From Eremophila alpestris peregrina (taxonomy: Eukaryota > Chordata > Aves > Passeriformes > Alaudidae): a stretch of DNA of 64,000 nucleotides. The stretch covers positions 829,649 to 893,648 of the forward strand of contig WMCF01000035.1 of the NCBI GenBank assembly GCA_009792885.1, read 5' to 3'. Position 1 is the first letter of the stretch, and each line of letters starts with the position of its first letter. Shown in pieces: positions 25,750 through 37,960 of the stretch. The notes under the pieces are model-generated. The model was not told where the DNA came from, made no database searches, and worked only from the letters and a program-made list of their open reading frames with translations. The position numbers were made by a program, and so were the translations under genes.

Positions 25750-26257
25750 CCTTTTTTTTTTTTTTCAACCTTTTATTTGCTTTTATTTTTTTCTTGTATT
25801 TTCTTGCTTTATCTTTTTCTTTTTTTCTCCAATATATATTGGCAGCTTTAGATGCTATCACAGAACAGCCGAGCCTGGGACACTATGGACAGGTGCTGGG
25901 CAAGATTCTTTACATAGCTCTTCTGGGACAAGGCACCTCAACTCTTGGCCTCTGGCAGCTGTTGCTCTTCTAGTCCTGAATTTACTAAGGATTTCTCTTT
26001 CTGCTCTCTGCATGTGCACACTCCCTCTTGTTCTACTCCTGGGCCTCCCAAGTTCTTGCCCTTATGGACCTCCTGCAGTTCCAGCCCTGGACTGGAAAGA
26101 CCCTGAGCACCATCTAAGCTATGTAGATTGAGCCTATTGGGCTGTTTGTGGGTCAGGTGGAATTTGCTTTTTTTGTTTGTTTGTGTGTTGGGTTTGGTGG
26201 GGGGGGGTTTCAGTTGGGCTTGGGGTTTTTCTTGGGGGTGTCTTTTTTTTTAGATTA
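25750..26257. repeat. T-rich tract, 300-bp GC-richer body, G/T-rich tract
   Basis: A T-rich run (25,750-25,828) ends at a perfect 14-bp palindrome CCAATATATATTGG (25829-25842). About 300 bp of GC-richer sequence follow, then a G/T-rich tract (26,165-26,257) with several G-runs of 3-9. On the minus strand this looks like a retroposed body followed by an A-rich tail, but I cannot assign a family. A 184-codon frame (25577-26131) runs through it. Its first half is Phe-rich because of the T tract and it is probably not a gene. Confidence 0.4.
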
Positions 26258-27924
26258 TTTGCTCTTTCCTTAATGTTTTCTTAATGTTCTCTTAAAGACA
26301 CAGGTCTGAGTTGCAACTCTACTCCTTCCTATTTTGTGGGCGGAGAGAGCAGAGTGGCAGCAGCCAGGATGCAGTGTTTACACTTCCTCCTTCTCTGTGC
26401 AAATGATCTGCTGGATTTCAGTGCAAACACCATGGTCCCCCACTCACACAGTACCTCTGTGTTCATATGCTTGCACCCACTAGAGGCTTTGTGAAAAACG
26501 AACATGTCTCTCATGACTTAAAAATCAGCATATCTGCTTTGGATTTTTGCATCTGTGATAAATTGTTTCTTAAAAATATATATTCACATTCTTTTGGCAC
26601 TCACTTTTTTTGATTGTTTTTAAGAAGACTAATGACATTTTTTTGCTAGTGTGGAATAGGACTTAAATTTTCAAATAGCCTAAGCACAAATGCACAAATT
26701 CAATGACCTTGTTATCAGTTGTGTAACCCTGATCAATGTCACAGACATAACAGTCTCTTTCCTGTTTCATGTAAGACAGACCTCATGCAATGACATCTGC
26801 TCTTTAATTGGCAGGTTTATTTCCTATCATAACATGTGGCAATTGATATTTATATCTCATCCTGGCATTGCACACTTGACATGTAATCAAAGGGGTCCCC
26901 AGAGTATTGGAGCCCTTTCTATAGAAACTTGAAGGGCACTTGCTCTTAGGGTTTGAGCCTCACAAATCCACAAGCCACGGTTTTCTTTGTACTTCAGCTA
27001 TTTAGCTAACACTCCTGTATTTTGCAGAGAGACAGTTAAAAGGAGAACCAGACTTCAGTGTCCAGTGGTGAAGGTTATTATGTTCACCCCAGGATTGTCT
27101 CAGCCGCAAGATTTGGAAAGCAGCTGTGCCATGGTGATACACTTCATAACCATCGAGGCCACCATTACTCACTGCCTGCACAGAGCCTTCCTGACAACAG
27201 CTAGTGCAGCAAATGGCCTTCCCTGCTCAAACTCACATTTGGAAATACACTTAGTGATATTATTTTAAACTCTTCCTGAAAGTTATAGAAGTACTGGTTT
27301 CCTACAGCAGCAGAAGGAAGTTGACATCCCAAGGGGTTTCTGCTGTGGACATGTGAAACTGTATTACTCAGATGTGTGTATGAGTTTCTGTAATTTCTTA
27401 AAATGTTGTGCCTCAGTTTTGACCCATGGTTTTCCTCTCCTTTATCATTATTTCGAAATTAAAATATAGAAAGCATGTTTCCTACATTCACTGTCATTTC
27501 ACGGACAAAAATGAAATATCCTTTCATGAAATCTCTAAGCTACTCAAGGCAGTCCTGTCAGTAGAATGCCTAAAGGATGTTCCCAAAATAAATTTTCTCC
27601 CTGCCTTAGTCCTGTATTCAGAATCTGTTTTCTTTACCTCATTTTCAGATCTAATTTTCCCAGGGTTTCTACAGCATTATATTTTCTCTGCCTTTGCTCC
27701 CAGTCTCCAAGAGAAATGCAAACCTAATTAAAGACACATAGCATTTTTAGACTATCTTAGTTAGAGACATTTTGATTGACAATAGGCTTGCATGAAGCCA
27801 TGGAAAGATGTTTCCAGGATTCTTTTTTGGGAGAGAGATGCCACAAGCTTACTCCTAACTTACATAAAGGAGATGCAAGGAAAATAAAATATTTCACAGA
27901 GAGTGCCATAAATATTTTCACCAG
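26258..27924. other. Intergenic DNA, nothing recognised
   Basis: Several frames of 80-100 codons (26690-26932, 26987-27268, 27426-27731 on +) without recognisable domains. No gene is supported. Confidence 0.45.
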
Positions 27925-28632
27925 TACAGGCTGGGGGCTGATCTGCTGGAAAGTAACTCTGCAGGAAAGGATCTCAGGGGTCATGGTGGACAACAAGATG
28001 TTCAAGAGCCAGCAGTGTGCCCTTGTGGACAAGAAAGCCAAGGGTGTCACAAGGTGCCTTGGGAAGAGCATTACCAGCAGGCTGGGGGAGGTGATCCTGC
28101 CCCTCTACTCAGTCCATATGAGAGGTATCTAAAGCACTGGGTCCTGATTTGGGCTCCCTGGGACATGAGAGACATGGAGCTCCTGGCACAGGTCCAGCAG
28201 AGGGTGACAAAGATGATTAAGGGACTGGATCATCTCTCTTACGAGGAAGGGCTGAGGGAGCTGGGCCTGATCAGCCTTGAGAAGAGACCACTGAGAGGGG
28301 AACTCATCCATATCTGTAAGTGTCTGAAGGGAGGGTGTTGAAAGGATGGATCCAGGCTCTGCTCAGTGGTGCTGGGCAACAGGACAAGAAACAGGCAGAA
28401 ATTGATACACAGGAAGTTCCACCTGAACATGAGGAAGAACTTCTTTACTGTGCAGGCGACCAAGCACTGGAACAGATTGCCCAGGGAGGCTGTGGAGTCT
28501 CCCTCACTGGAAATATTCAAGAGCTATTTGGATGCAATCCTGTGCAATGTGCTCTGTGAAGACCCTGCTTTAGCAGAGAGATTGAACCAGATGACCTCAT
28601 CAGTGATCCCTTTCCAGCCTTACCCATTTTGT
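27925..28632 (+). mobile_element. CR1 non-LTR retrotransposon, 5'-truncated and decayed
   Basis: About 700 bp of the CR1 3' region in sense orientation. Frames disrupted by indels translate to the conserved C-terminal part of CR1 reverse transcriptase, including VQQRVTKMIKGLDHLSYEEG, LRELGLISLEKRPLRGELI and, in another frame, HWNRLPREAVESPSLEIFKS. The short 3' UTR ends near ACCCATTTTGTGAC. Frame changes between these blocks show it is dead. The 5' end is approximate; some homology may extend a few tens of bases upstream. Confidence 0.93.
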
Positions 28633-29169
28633 GACAAGCATGTCAATCAGGTCCATGGGAGTATGTGCACTAATATTTATGTACGTATATTTAATGTATA
28701 ATGTGCATCTATTTAATATATGTGTAATTCTTTTCCTACAGCTCATGTTTTGCATGATAATAGCATGCATGGCATTTAAAAGTTTGTTCAGTAAGCCGTC
28801 CCTGCCACATGCCTAGATGCAAGCCCACTCCATGAGCTGATCCACAGCTGTGCTTCTCAGATCACTGTGTCCATGGTTGTCCATAGTGCCAGGATATGAT
28901 GACATAGCATGCATTGTTTTCCCTCACACTATCACTAATTATCAAATGGGAACAGTACTGTGTTTATACAATATATATCTTTGTTGTAACAGAGGCGAGT
29001 CAATTCTAGGAGAGGAAAAGCTCAGTCACAGAAAAGAGGATGTAACAGGAACAGCAGATAACAAGTTACTTTCATATCATACATTATCACCCTGAAGTTT
29101 CTTATTACCCAACACAAGTGTTGGCCCTTTTTTCATGAACAGAGGTGCTAAAGTAGAACCATTTCAGAG
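28633..29169. other. Intergenic DNA, nothing recognised
   Basis: AT-rich spacer between two CR1-derived segments, with no feature identified. Confidence 0.5.
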
Positions 29170-29290
29170 GAACAACTTGAAGATGCCCAGTCAGGCCATT
29201 GTGTGTCATCTAGCCTAGCATCCAAACTCTGATGGTGGTCAACAGTAAATGTCCCTGAAAGAGTACAAAACGGGGGCAAGAATAAAATAA
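29170..29290 (-). mobile_element. Old CR1/L3-like 3' fragment
   Basis: Read on the minus strand, the segment matches the 3' end shared by ancient amniote CR1/L3 elements (the block reading roughly GGATACTGGGCTAGATGGACC). Here it is seen in reverse complement as CATCTAGCCTAGCATCC near 29207, followed by TGGTGGTCAACAGTAAATG. It is strongly diverged and boundaries are approximate. It belongs to the same broad family as the element in VCL intron 2. Confidence 0.6.
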
Positions 29291-29362
29291 CAATTCCCAG
29301 AGTACATATGTTCAGCTGAAAAATATAAAGATTGGGATTTGAACTAAAAATAGCGGGTATTT

Positions 29363-29384
29363 AATAGACCCTGATGGGTCTATT
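29363..29384. repeat. Perfect hairpin, 9-bp stem
   Basis: AATAGACCC (29363-29371) and GGGTCTATT (29376-29384) with a TGAT loop. Confidence 0.85.
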
Positions 29385-29483
29385 TGTGAATTTGTACAAA
29401 TGGCTTTTGACATTTTTCCATTTAAGCTTTTGGAATCAATAACTTTTTTGATGATATAGTGAAAATATATCTCTACTGAAGTT

Positions 29484-29562
29484 TGGTGGGGTTTTGTTCA
29501 TTTGGGGTTTTTGTTGGTTTTTTTGGGGGGGTTTGTTTTTGGGTTTTTTCCCCATTTTTTAA
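29484..29562 (+). repeat. G/T-rich low-complexity tract
   Basis: Alternating runs of T and G (units such as TTTTTGGGG) over about 80 bp. The loops between G-runs are mostly long, so a stable quadruplex is uncertain. Confidence 0.8.
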
Positions 29563-29833
29563 AATTCTTCAACTAACGTCTGAACAGTTTTTGCATGTAA
29601 TGGGAGGAGGAATCTCTTGTAAATTAATTTTTGGACTCCATGATCATGTACAGGAATGGAGGCTGAAAAGTAGAACCAAATCAGGCATCAAGGTTTAAGC
29701 CTTTTGAGGCATAACATACATCTGCCAAACAGCAGACACACCAATGTCTTCTTACAGAATAACATCCAAAATATCTTCAGTTGGGCAGAAACAACTTTAT
29801 CCAAGTTGCTACATTTCCTATTTTGAAGAGCAC

Positions 29834-30064
29834 TGAAAGATAAGAGTGTCATTTGGTAGCACTGCTACCAAATCTTTCACTGATGGCACAGTAGTAGAAT
29901 TGATATGACTCAACTTTAACATACAATCCTAATTTGAGACACTTGTGACTTCAAATTTAGGAGTCCTTTTCATTACCACTTGCACTTTTCATCAACCTGA
30001 AAAGTGTTGATGCTTTTACCTAATGACATATAAATAATATACTCTTATATGGACCACCATATGA
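29834..30064. other. Cluster of four consecutive hairpins
   Basis: Hairpin 1: perfect 10-bp arms ATTTGGTAGC (29851-29860) and GCTACCAAAT (29864-29873), 3-nt loop, plus an outer 6-bp stem (29834-29839 with 29874-29879). Hairpin 2: TCCTAATTTGA (29927-29937) with TCAAATTTAGGA (29951-29962), one bulged base. Hairpin 3: CACTTTTCA (29983-29991) with TGAAAAGTG (29998-30006); this overlaps an alternative stem, CATCAAC (29990-29996) with GTTGATG (30006-30012). Hairpin 4: ATATGG (30047-30052) with CCATAT (30057-30062). None has the long stem of a microRNA precursor. No transposon family is recognised. Confidence 0.45.
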
Positions 30065-33000
30065 CCTTGAAGAAACCCAAATTCAATTGTTGTTTAGAGT
30101 CAGTTCAAGAAGTCTGAAACTCAATGTAATAAATTCTTATTTGCTGATAGAACACAGGGTATTTCCTTTAAGGAGTTTAAAAAGAAAAATAGACTCTATT
30201 GCTCCCAACTTCACCTTGACAGTGTCCCAGGACAACAAGCAACCTGTCTCTTTCACAACCATTCTTGCCTGAGCTATTCTAGAAAATAGTTCTTTCACGG
30301 TCAGTAGGAAAAATGGCCTACAAATCATTTTCCTTCTTAAGAAGCCCACATCCTTTAGAAAACGGCTTTCTAATGACATTTCAATTTGTTAGACTTCGGC
30401 TTAATTTTCCCTGTTTGTTTCCAAAAGCCAGATTTACCTTCATGCTAACAAAAGATCCTAAGCCTTGCCTATAATGCAGTGAACAAGGGCACCACTTACA
30501 GAGTATTCTGTAAACTGTGGCCCACTAGAATGTGAAGCACACTGCACTCCCCTACTCTGTCCATTGCCCTTGCTGCTTTGGCTCTGTTTTCTTCTGGCCT
30601 ATAGGTCACTACTTCTCTATGTGCCTGCCTGACACACAGCCAGTGCTGCTCACAGACATCAGAAGCCTCAAAAATCTGGAACAGCTAAATACAAGTGAAT
30701 CTACCAGCAAATGGAATCTGTTGAGCCTTTACATTTTTGGGGCTATATGTATATTAGAAGCTCTTCTCAAGCCTTTGGATCAGAATTTGCAGAATGTAGG
30801 GTCTAAATATTGGTGAATTTATTTCTTGAGAGAAAATGTTCTGGCAGAATTTCAACCAGACCTGGCACTGAGCACCACTAATTTCCTCACAAATGTTTTT
30901 CTTATGGGTTTTCCTGATTAAACTGTGATCCTAACAGATTGATATTGGCAGAGTTTAGATACACATTTGGATCTGGAGTAAGTGCACTATTACATATTTA
31001 AAAATAAAACTGAAAAAAATAGCTGCACTTTTGTTCTTCAGGACCAGAGAGTTAACATAAACCATGCTTCTTTCTGCAATCACAGTATTTGTATTTCATT
31101 CCATCACTCTGACTAAAACATGACAGTAGTTACCTTTCTGAACAAATTCCAAAAAGCTCATATAGTTCCAACTATTTTGTCCCTTGCTGTGCTGAGGATG
31201 TCTTCCCAGGCTACTACGCTGCTTCTCTTCTCCCATATTTGGAAGTTGGCCTTCAGCATGGAGATCCCTTGTGGGCTTGTGTTTAAATTCCAGAGTCACT
31301 GTTGCACATTACCATTTCCTTCAGCTGATGTAAATCAAATACAGTATGAGTGAAAAATGTGAGTCTAGGCTTCGCTAACTGCTTTGCAAGGGGAACTGTG
31401 GTGAAGGCAAGTGTGTCTCAGGAGGACACATTTCACAAGCACAGCGTACTTTGCACAGTGGGACATTGCTGAGGCTATTGCCCCTCTTTCAGCACCAGTT
31501 TGCACACACTTTACCATGGAGCTGGCAGTGCTGACACAGTATGCAACAGTGGAGAACTCACATAGAAAATAATTGTTGCCTGGCATCAGGGACATTTTTC
31601 TATACACAGAGCCCAAAACCAAAACAGGAAAATAAAGCACAGGGATCTTCCCTATGGATAAGAGATTCACAGTTTGATTTTTAATAGCTAGGAATTTTGC
31701 TATAGGGGAGACTAAGAAAGATGATTATGTTTTTGGTATACTGAAGAGATTCTAAAAGAAAACATGTAGACATAACATGCCATGAGAACAGACTTTTCAG
31801 GCCCATGTAGCATGAATCAATGCCATTCTGGATTCTTCCCTTTGCAGCAGGATAAACTCTCACTACTATCCTAATGATCTTTAAAATCATGAGTGCCAGT
31901 GTTGAATGCACACTGTCCTTCCTGTAATGCCACTGCATTTTATGTGGAACAGAGAACAAAAAGGTTCACAGAACAATCTTACAATGAGTCCTACTGAATT
32001 TTCCTCAAGTACGTGAAAGTAACTGCAAGTTCAGGATCTGGGGGCAGGAAGAAGGAAGTATTTTTGCACTAGGTTAATTGTCTTTCTCTACTGTAACTAC
32101 TTGAAGCTCCTCTGAGACACTTGAAGAGTACTAGCCAAGCCGTGTTACTGAATACAACACAGATAAGACATTCAAAAGTATGTCAAAAAGGTGTATTTAT
32201 TGTGTGGACTTATATCTCCACATTATATGGAGGGAGCTTATAAATTGATGCAGAAATTAAGTACTATCTAGCATTTTCTCTTTGAATTCTAATTTGGCCA
32301 TTTAGTATTTGCTGATGTTAGTAAACTCCTATATCTACTAATATATGGCTACAAACCTTTAGCTTGCACACTAAATCAAATAATTATATAAACCATAAAG
32401 AATCTATGAAAATGTTAAAGCGATTATGCTCTACGATTATGCAGTTAAAAACCAATCCCATATAGGTATATATAGAAAGAATTCATTCTTATTCCATAAA
32501 GTAGTTTCTAATTTCAGCCAGTGGCTTTTCAAGAAGCATTGGCCAGTCTAAACACTTTGACTCTGTGGTGAATTTGAACATAGGCTGAATTACAGAACCC
32601 CCCCAAGCCTGTTGATCTTGCAGTAGGGAAATAAATAATTTATGAGACTCCAAACAAGCAGAACACTTAAGATTTCAGGCCAAACTTACACTTCCCAACA
32701 CATACATGCTTTAATACTCAAGTAAATCAAACCCAGTACAAGGAACCACTAGGAAAGGAGTTGATACATACAAGCACCTAATATTAGAAGCAGGGAAAAA
32801 TGCCTGCAGAGGCACTGATGAACATGTACCCCTGCCCCCCCAAAATCAAGTACTGCTGAGCTTATCTTGGAAGCTGATTTGGATACAGAGGTCCTTGAAA
32901 TGAAATTGAATATACCTGCATGCATACTTAATCAAGGACTATGTATCAAGATGTGTTCTTGCAAGGCAGATAAAAAATACGAGAACTTACTTGGTAGGCA

Positions 33001-36000
33001 TCTCACCTGAGGTTCTGTCCATTTCAGTGCAAAGTAAAACAGGGGAAGCTTAAACTGATCAACAGAAGTAATTTAAAAGAGCCTTTTCTTTTTAAGAAAA
33101 TACTCCAGGACCATACAAGAAGTTAGTTGCCAATCTCAGCTGGTAGATGCAGCAGCTCTGTAAACTGTTTGATAACAAGAGCCTTACTGCTCTCACAAAG
33201 CATGTTCTTGGAAAGGAATCATGGAGCAGCAAAGACCATTTAAAGCCAAATGACAACATCCACATGAGGTTGTGTCCCTGTGTAGAAATGACTATAAATA
33301 TTAGCCAAAATCCCTTTTTGCAAAATGTATGTTTAGATTATTAAAATGGTCACTGACTGTAAATAAAGCACTTGGATTGTTTACCAGGTAGTCAATTATA
33401 TTGACAAGCTCTGAGCCAGTCTATGGGTCAAGCTCCTGAAAACCACCTGCTGCTCTATGAAACACCAAAATCTACTGTAGGCTAATAGTAATGTTAGCAC
33501 AAGAGTAGAAAGAATTTTTGTATTTACTGTGACTAGACTGTATTTTAACTGCACATACACTATCAAACATGCTTTGTATGTACATGATAATATATTTTCA
33601 CCTTCAATTTTTTAGAAGGAAAGTTGAAAAATGTTTTTTTGAACCTCATCCCTAGTTAGCAATTTCTAGAATAAATACATGAAAATATATATTTATTATG
33701 CTTACCTTTCTTTTTTACATGTTTCATGTTCTTAAAAACATTCCTTGAATTTTGTTGTTACAATTGGTGTAATACTTACTCCACAATAAACCACTTCAGA
33801 ATGCAGTGTAATTTAAAAATGTTTTGGGTTCAGTACAGCAACTGAGAAGATGGAATGAAAAGAATTACATTTGCACTCTTGGTTTCCCAGCAGAACTTCT
33901 AGCAAGAAACCCCATGCAGGAGACAGGGAATTGGTAGCAGAGTTCTCTGCTGACCTAAGCCCCACTACATCTGCACAGCAACAGAACAGGGCTATAGAAG
34001 GGCAGCTGGAAACCAAGTGGTGCTGTGCCATGAAACAAAGTTTGTATTCAGCAGCTGGATGACAATTGTGATGCAAATTTTCCAGTTGTAATAGGCTGCT
34101 CCCATCTAGCTCAGATAGTGACTGATGATGAGTCAGTGTATAAAAATCCTGAAGTGTTGGTGCCACCACAGTTCCTAGAACACAGCCAGCCAAGATGCAG
34201 AACTAAACAGAACGGAACTTGGTTTCATGGCAAAAGTCATCTAAATAATCTAAATAATGGCAAGGCACATTGACAGGCCATTGTGGTGAAGTTACACTGC
34301 CAAACACCTTAGTAATCTTCTCCAAGGTTCTAATTTATTAGGCCTGAAACTTATTCCTCCTGTGCCAGTCACCTACACACTAGAACTATCAGTATAGTAA
34401 TACCATACTACAACAAACTCATGACCAATTTAAAATTTATGTTTAAGGTGGACATTACCATGGAAAGAAAAAAAACCCTTTTTACGTAAAATTCAATAAT
34501 CCATTGCTTACTCCTTAGATCACCCAAAATTAATGCTTATTAAGAGGGAAATGCAGAACATTCTCTGATCAACAGTAGCCTCCAATTCTTCAGAAGCTGA
34601 TGAAAGGGACTCTAAACCTTAAATTTCAACATATGCTTAAATATTCATAGGATCAAAACATTTATACAATCCAGTTTATGCAAAACATGAATATAGCATT
34701 TTGTAAATTTCCTCAGGTAGCTGAGTAGTTTTTACTCAGAAAAGTTAGAAGTTGGTGCAGTAAAGGAACAAGAGCAGATGATTCCAGGGAAAAGTGATTA
34801 ATCACAACTAAGCGTATATGCCTAGAAAACATAATTCTTCTCTGCTGTGGTACCTAATACTGCAAATAACTACTGCAAAATGGAGGTTAGTGCTTTGAGC
34901 TAATCAGACACGTTCATTTCAATAAAGAAAATACTAGCAAAATACCTTGTAATTGCAGACAACTGCAGCCTCATGAAGCTCTTTGCCAATAACTTGCAGC
35001 TCCAGTGCCACGTACCCTGAGCATGGGATACAGAACTCTCCAAAAGACACTGTGGCAAAGGCTGCATTGCAGCTACACTTTTTGTAAGCACACAGCGTCC
35101 TCCCTTTTCCTACCTAAGCCTATTGCTTCTGTATTCATGCATCTCACTTACCTCAGTGGAATTAAAGAGAGAATTTCTTTGCTTTGATAAAAGACTTGGG
35201 AAAAAGGAGAATTTATTTGAATATTTGGGTCACAGAGACAATATGCCCCTTAAAACAATGGAGATTTCTGTAAGCAGAAGAGTTTGCTGTCATCAGGTTC
35301 TCTGCAGAAATGGGTTTACCTGGACTCACCTGAGTTTGTATGAAATACTAAAAGACATGGAAAGAATGCCTTAAAAGCGAATCCTTTCATTTTTAGCACA
35401 TTAACTTATCTGAGATGCTGATCACCACTAATAATACTAATAATAGATACTACTTCTAAATAATGTTAACAATTTGAGTGTGTGGAAAGGAAAGGAGATT
35501 TTGCATGCCTTTGTTTGTTTTGTTTGATATGCAATACCATATTGGAAGAGGACAAAAGAAACCACACATTTCTATCCTGGGCTTTATAAACAGAAAATAT
35601 GTAACCTATCATTACTTTCTAACCATCTACTAGGACCCGATGAATTCATGATTATCGAAGAACCTGGGGAAGCAACATCACAGTAAGAAAATTAACTTTT
35701 TGAAAAGTACCTGCCTCAAAGCTGTTATTCATACGACATCAATGTGACAGCTGTGAATACTGCAAAGGAAAGAGAAAATGCTGTAAATTCAGTATTTTAA
35801 AAGAAAAAAAAACCAACCCAAACACAGCCAGAAAAGCAGTGTTACATATATTGCTGCTAGCTTTATGGAATTTTGCTGGTTGTGGCTTCAAAAATTAGGC
35901 AACCACACCAACAGCATGGAGGAAATGTCAGTGGTGGGCACGCAGCACAGTCACATAGGGCAAAGAATAAAATTTAAATTTTGTGTGGGCAAAAATTACA

Positions 36001-37239
36001 CAAATATAAGAGAAATAGTAAAACAAACTCTTAATACCAACACATCTCAAATACAAGTACAGATTTTGGTCCTGAAGGCAGGAAAAGTTTCAGGCCACCA
36101 AAAATTTCCAACTATTCTGTATTTTAATTTGCCTGTAGTAACTGTACCTATTTGAGCCACCAGATCAGCCTTTTATAATGATCAGATAGCACTTTCTCCT
36201 GACAGTCAGATGCATAAACATGCATATTCAGCTATAAGTCAGTACACACAATCCTAAATCTAAAGCAATTATTTTTAATCAAAGAGCTTTGCTTATGTGC
36301 AAGTCCCACAAATGACTAAATATGTGGGGTTTATTAAGTTTGCCTACTTCCATAAAACAAAATTTAACAGATTATTAGACATGGACTAATTGCTTTTTGT
36401 AATTCCCAGCTCCTGCACACTGCTGTCCAGAAGGATTTTGGTCTATTATTACTGATCCACAGTACGTGAAACAGGTACTGCTAGGCATGTATATGCTAAA
36501 AATGGTACCTGCTCTACAGCCAATAGCAAACAACTTAAGCTACTCTTACAGTGCACAGTTCAAGCAACTTACAACACTCATTACTGCTGAAAGACTGATA
36601 CTGGAATTATGTTTTCCATGCCAATAGCATAATTTGATTATTTGTTATCTATAGATATACCCCTTTCCAAAACAAGTGGGATTGTACAACACAAGTTAGT
36701 ATTATGACTCCTACATTCAATAAATGCACACAGAGAAATACAACTTCCATCACAGTAAAAGAGAACAGTAAACAAACTAAACAAAAAAACTTCTGAGCTA
36801 AAGGTGTTGCTAAGTTTTCTTAAATCTGCACAAAATCTGTTTTTCATGGCTTTTTAGGCCTACAACTTGTAACTGTCCCTGTAGCTCCAACTGTGGCAAC
36901 GCTGGTACAAGTTACAAAGAGATCCTCGAGCTCGCACCAGCTTTACTGATTTAATTGCTCTTTCTGTATGTCCCTGTGTCTGCTGGTAGGAGTGGCTGTG
37001 TTCAAACACTGCCCAGAAAACACACTGTTTGCTCTGGAACACTTCAGAGTGCAACCTAGTCTGTCAGGGACATTGATTTATAGCTTAAAATAGCAGCACA
37101 AGGATAAAAACGTGCAAGCCAGCAATAACTTTCCGAATCTGAACTTGTGCTCGTTTATCCAAGAAAGTAAGAAGTGCGGACCATAACTTCTTACTCACGT
37201 TTTATTTTATTACCACGAGTGCTGCCAGTGCCACAAGAG
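30065..37239. other. Intergenic DNA upstream of VCL
   Basis: AT-rich apart from the approach to the CpG island. Frames up to 126 codons (33813-34193, minus) show no recognisable domain. The 36,840-37,080 stretch is somewhat GC-richer but carries no defined feature. No PLAU exon was found, although PLAU is the expected upstream neighbour by synteny with human. A 49-nt exon-like segment inside this stretch is listed separately. Confidence 0.45.
35634..35682 (+). other. Exon-like 49-nt segment, candidate only
   Basis: Preceded by a pyrimidine-containing stretch with a good branch-site match (TTCTAAC near 35618) and an acceptor AG (35632-35633), and followed by a donor GTAAGA at 35683. Only one frame is open through it; that frame reads PDEFMIIEEPGEATS, with 2 nt left over at each end. 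I do not recognise the peptide. It lies about 2.8 kb upstream of the VCL start codon on the same strand. It may be a cryptic or alternative exon, a non-coding RNA exon, or chance. There is no other evidence for a transcript. Confidence 0.2.
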
Positions 37240-37929
37240 ACCGCGGCCGGGGCACGGCGGAGGGCGGGCAGCGCTCGTACGGGCTCACCCCGAGCTGTGC
37301 CGGGACTGGCAGCCACGGGGAAGTGGGGATTTATGTTCCTCTCTGACTACGGTTTGCATTCCTTCTCCCGACACCACGCCGCTCACCTAAGTGTATTTAA
37401 ACAAGCTGCCGCTGTTACCGCCAGTCACAGCGGTAAAGCCCAAGCCGAGGGTCACTCTCCCCGTGCGTGCCGCCCCTCAGGGCCGCCGCCGCCTCAGCGT
37501 TGTCCCGCCGTGTGCCCTCAGCGCCTGAGGGGCGGCACGCGGGGAGCGGGCCCCAGGGACAGCCCTCACCACCTGAGGCGGAGCGCGGGCGGGAAGAGGC
37601 GCCCGCAGCCTCTCGCCACTTTTCCTCAGCGGGGGCGGAAGCGCTGGGGCCGCGCCCAGGGCGGGCCGTGCAGGACCGGCTGCGGTTAGAACGCACGCCC
37701 CGCACGAAGCGGCGCGCCTCAAGCAGCGCCTGGGGACAGCGGGTCCGGCCAGGAGCGCCACCTCCCCTCGGCCGCCCCCGTCCCAGCGATGGCCAGCCCC
37801 ACGCGCCCGGCCAGGCGGGCACGGCTCCGCCTCAGCCCAACGACGCGAAGTCGCGGCGGCGGCGGGCGTGGCGCAGGAATCCCACCGCCCTCACCCCCCG
37901 CTATCCCGGCACCCCGGCATTAATCGTCT

Positions 37930-37939
37930 CCTTATATGG
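37930..37939 (+). promoter_or_regulatory. VCL: CArG box (SRF site)
   Basis: CCTTATATGG fits the CC(A/T)6GG consensus exactly and is 528 bp upstream of the VCL start codon. Vinculin is an established target of SRF with its MRTF coactivators, so this site probably couples VCL transcription to actin dynamics. Site seen directly; function inferred. Confidence 0.85.
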
Positions 37940-37952
37940 ACACCAGAATGTC

Positions 37953-37960
37953 TGACGTCA
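37953..37960 (+). promoter_or_regulatory. VCL: Cyclic AMP response element
   Basis: Perfect palindromic CRE TGACGTCA, 13 bp downstream of the CArG box. It could bind CREB/ATF or AP-1-related dimers. The CArG-plus-CRE pairing recalls immediate-early promoters such as FOS. Binding is inferred. Confidence 0.8.

Noticed and set aside
25577..26131. 184-codon frame with a Phe-rich hydrophobic start
   Set aside because: The hydrophobic part is translation of a T-rich tract and the remainder is similar to no known protein; there is no transcript evidence.
28015..28701. Frames of 79-111 codons on the + strand with protein-like sequence
   Set aside because: They are fragments of decayed CR1 reverse transcriptase in shifting frames, not a host gene.
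30044..30053. CArG-like CTCTTATATGG upstream of VCL
   Set aside because: The CC end is broken (TCTTATATGG), so it fails the consensus; the bases are also part of a small hairpin.
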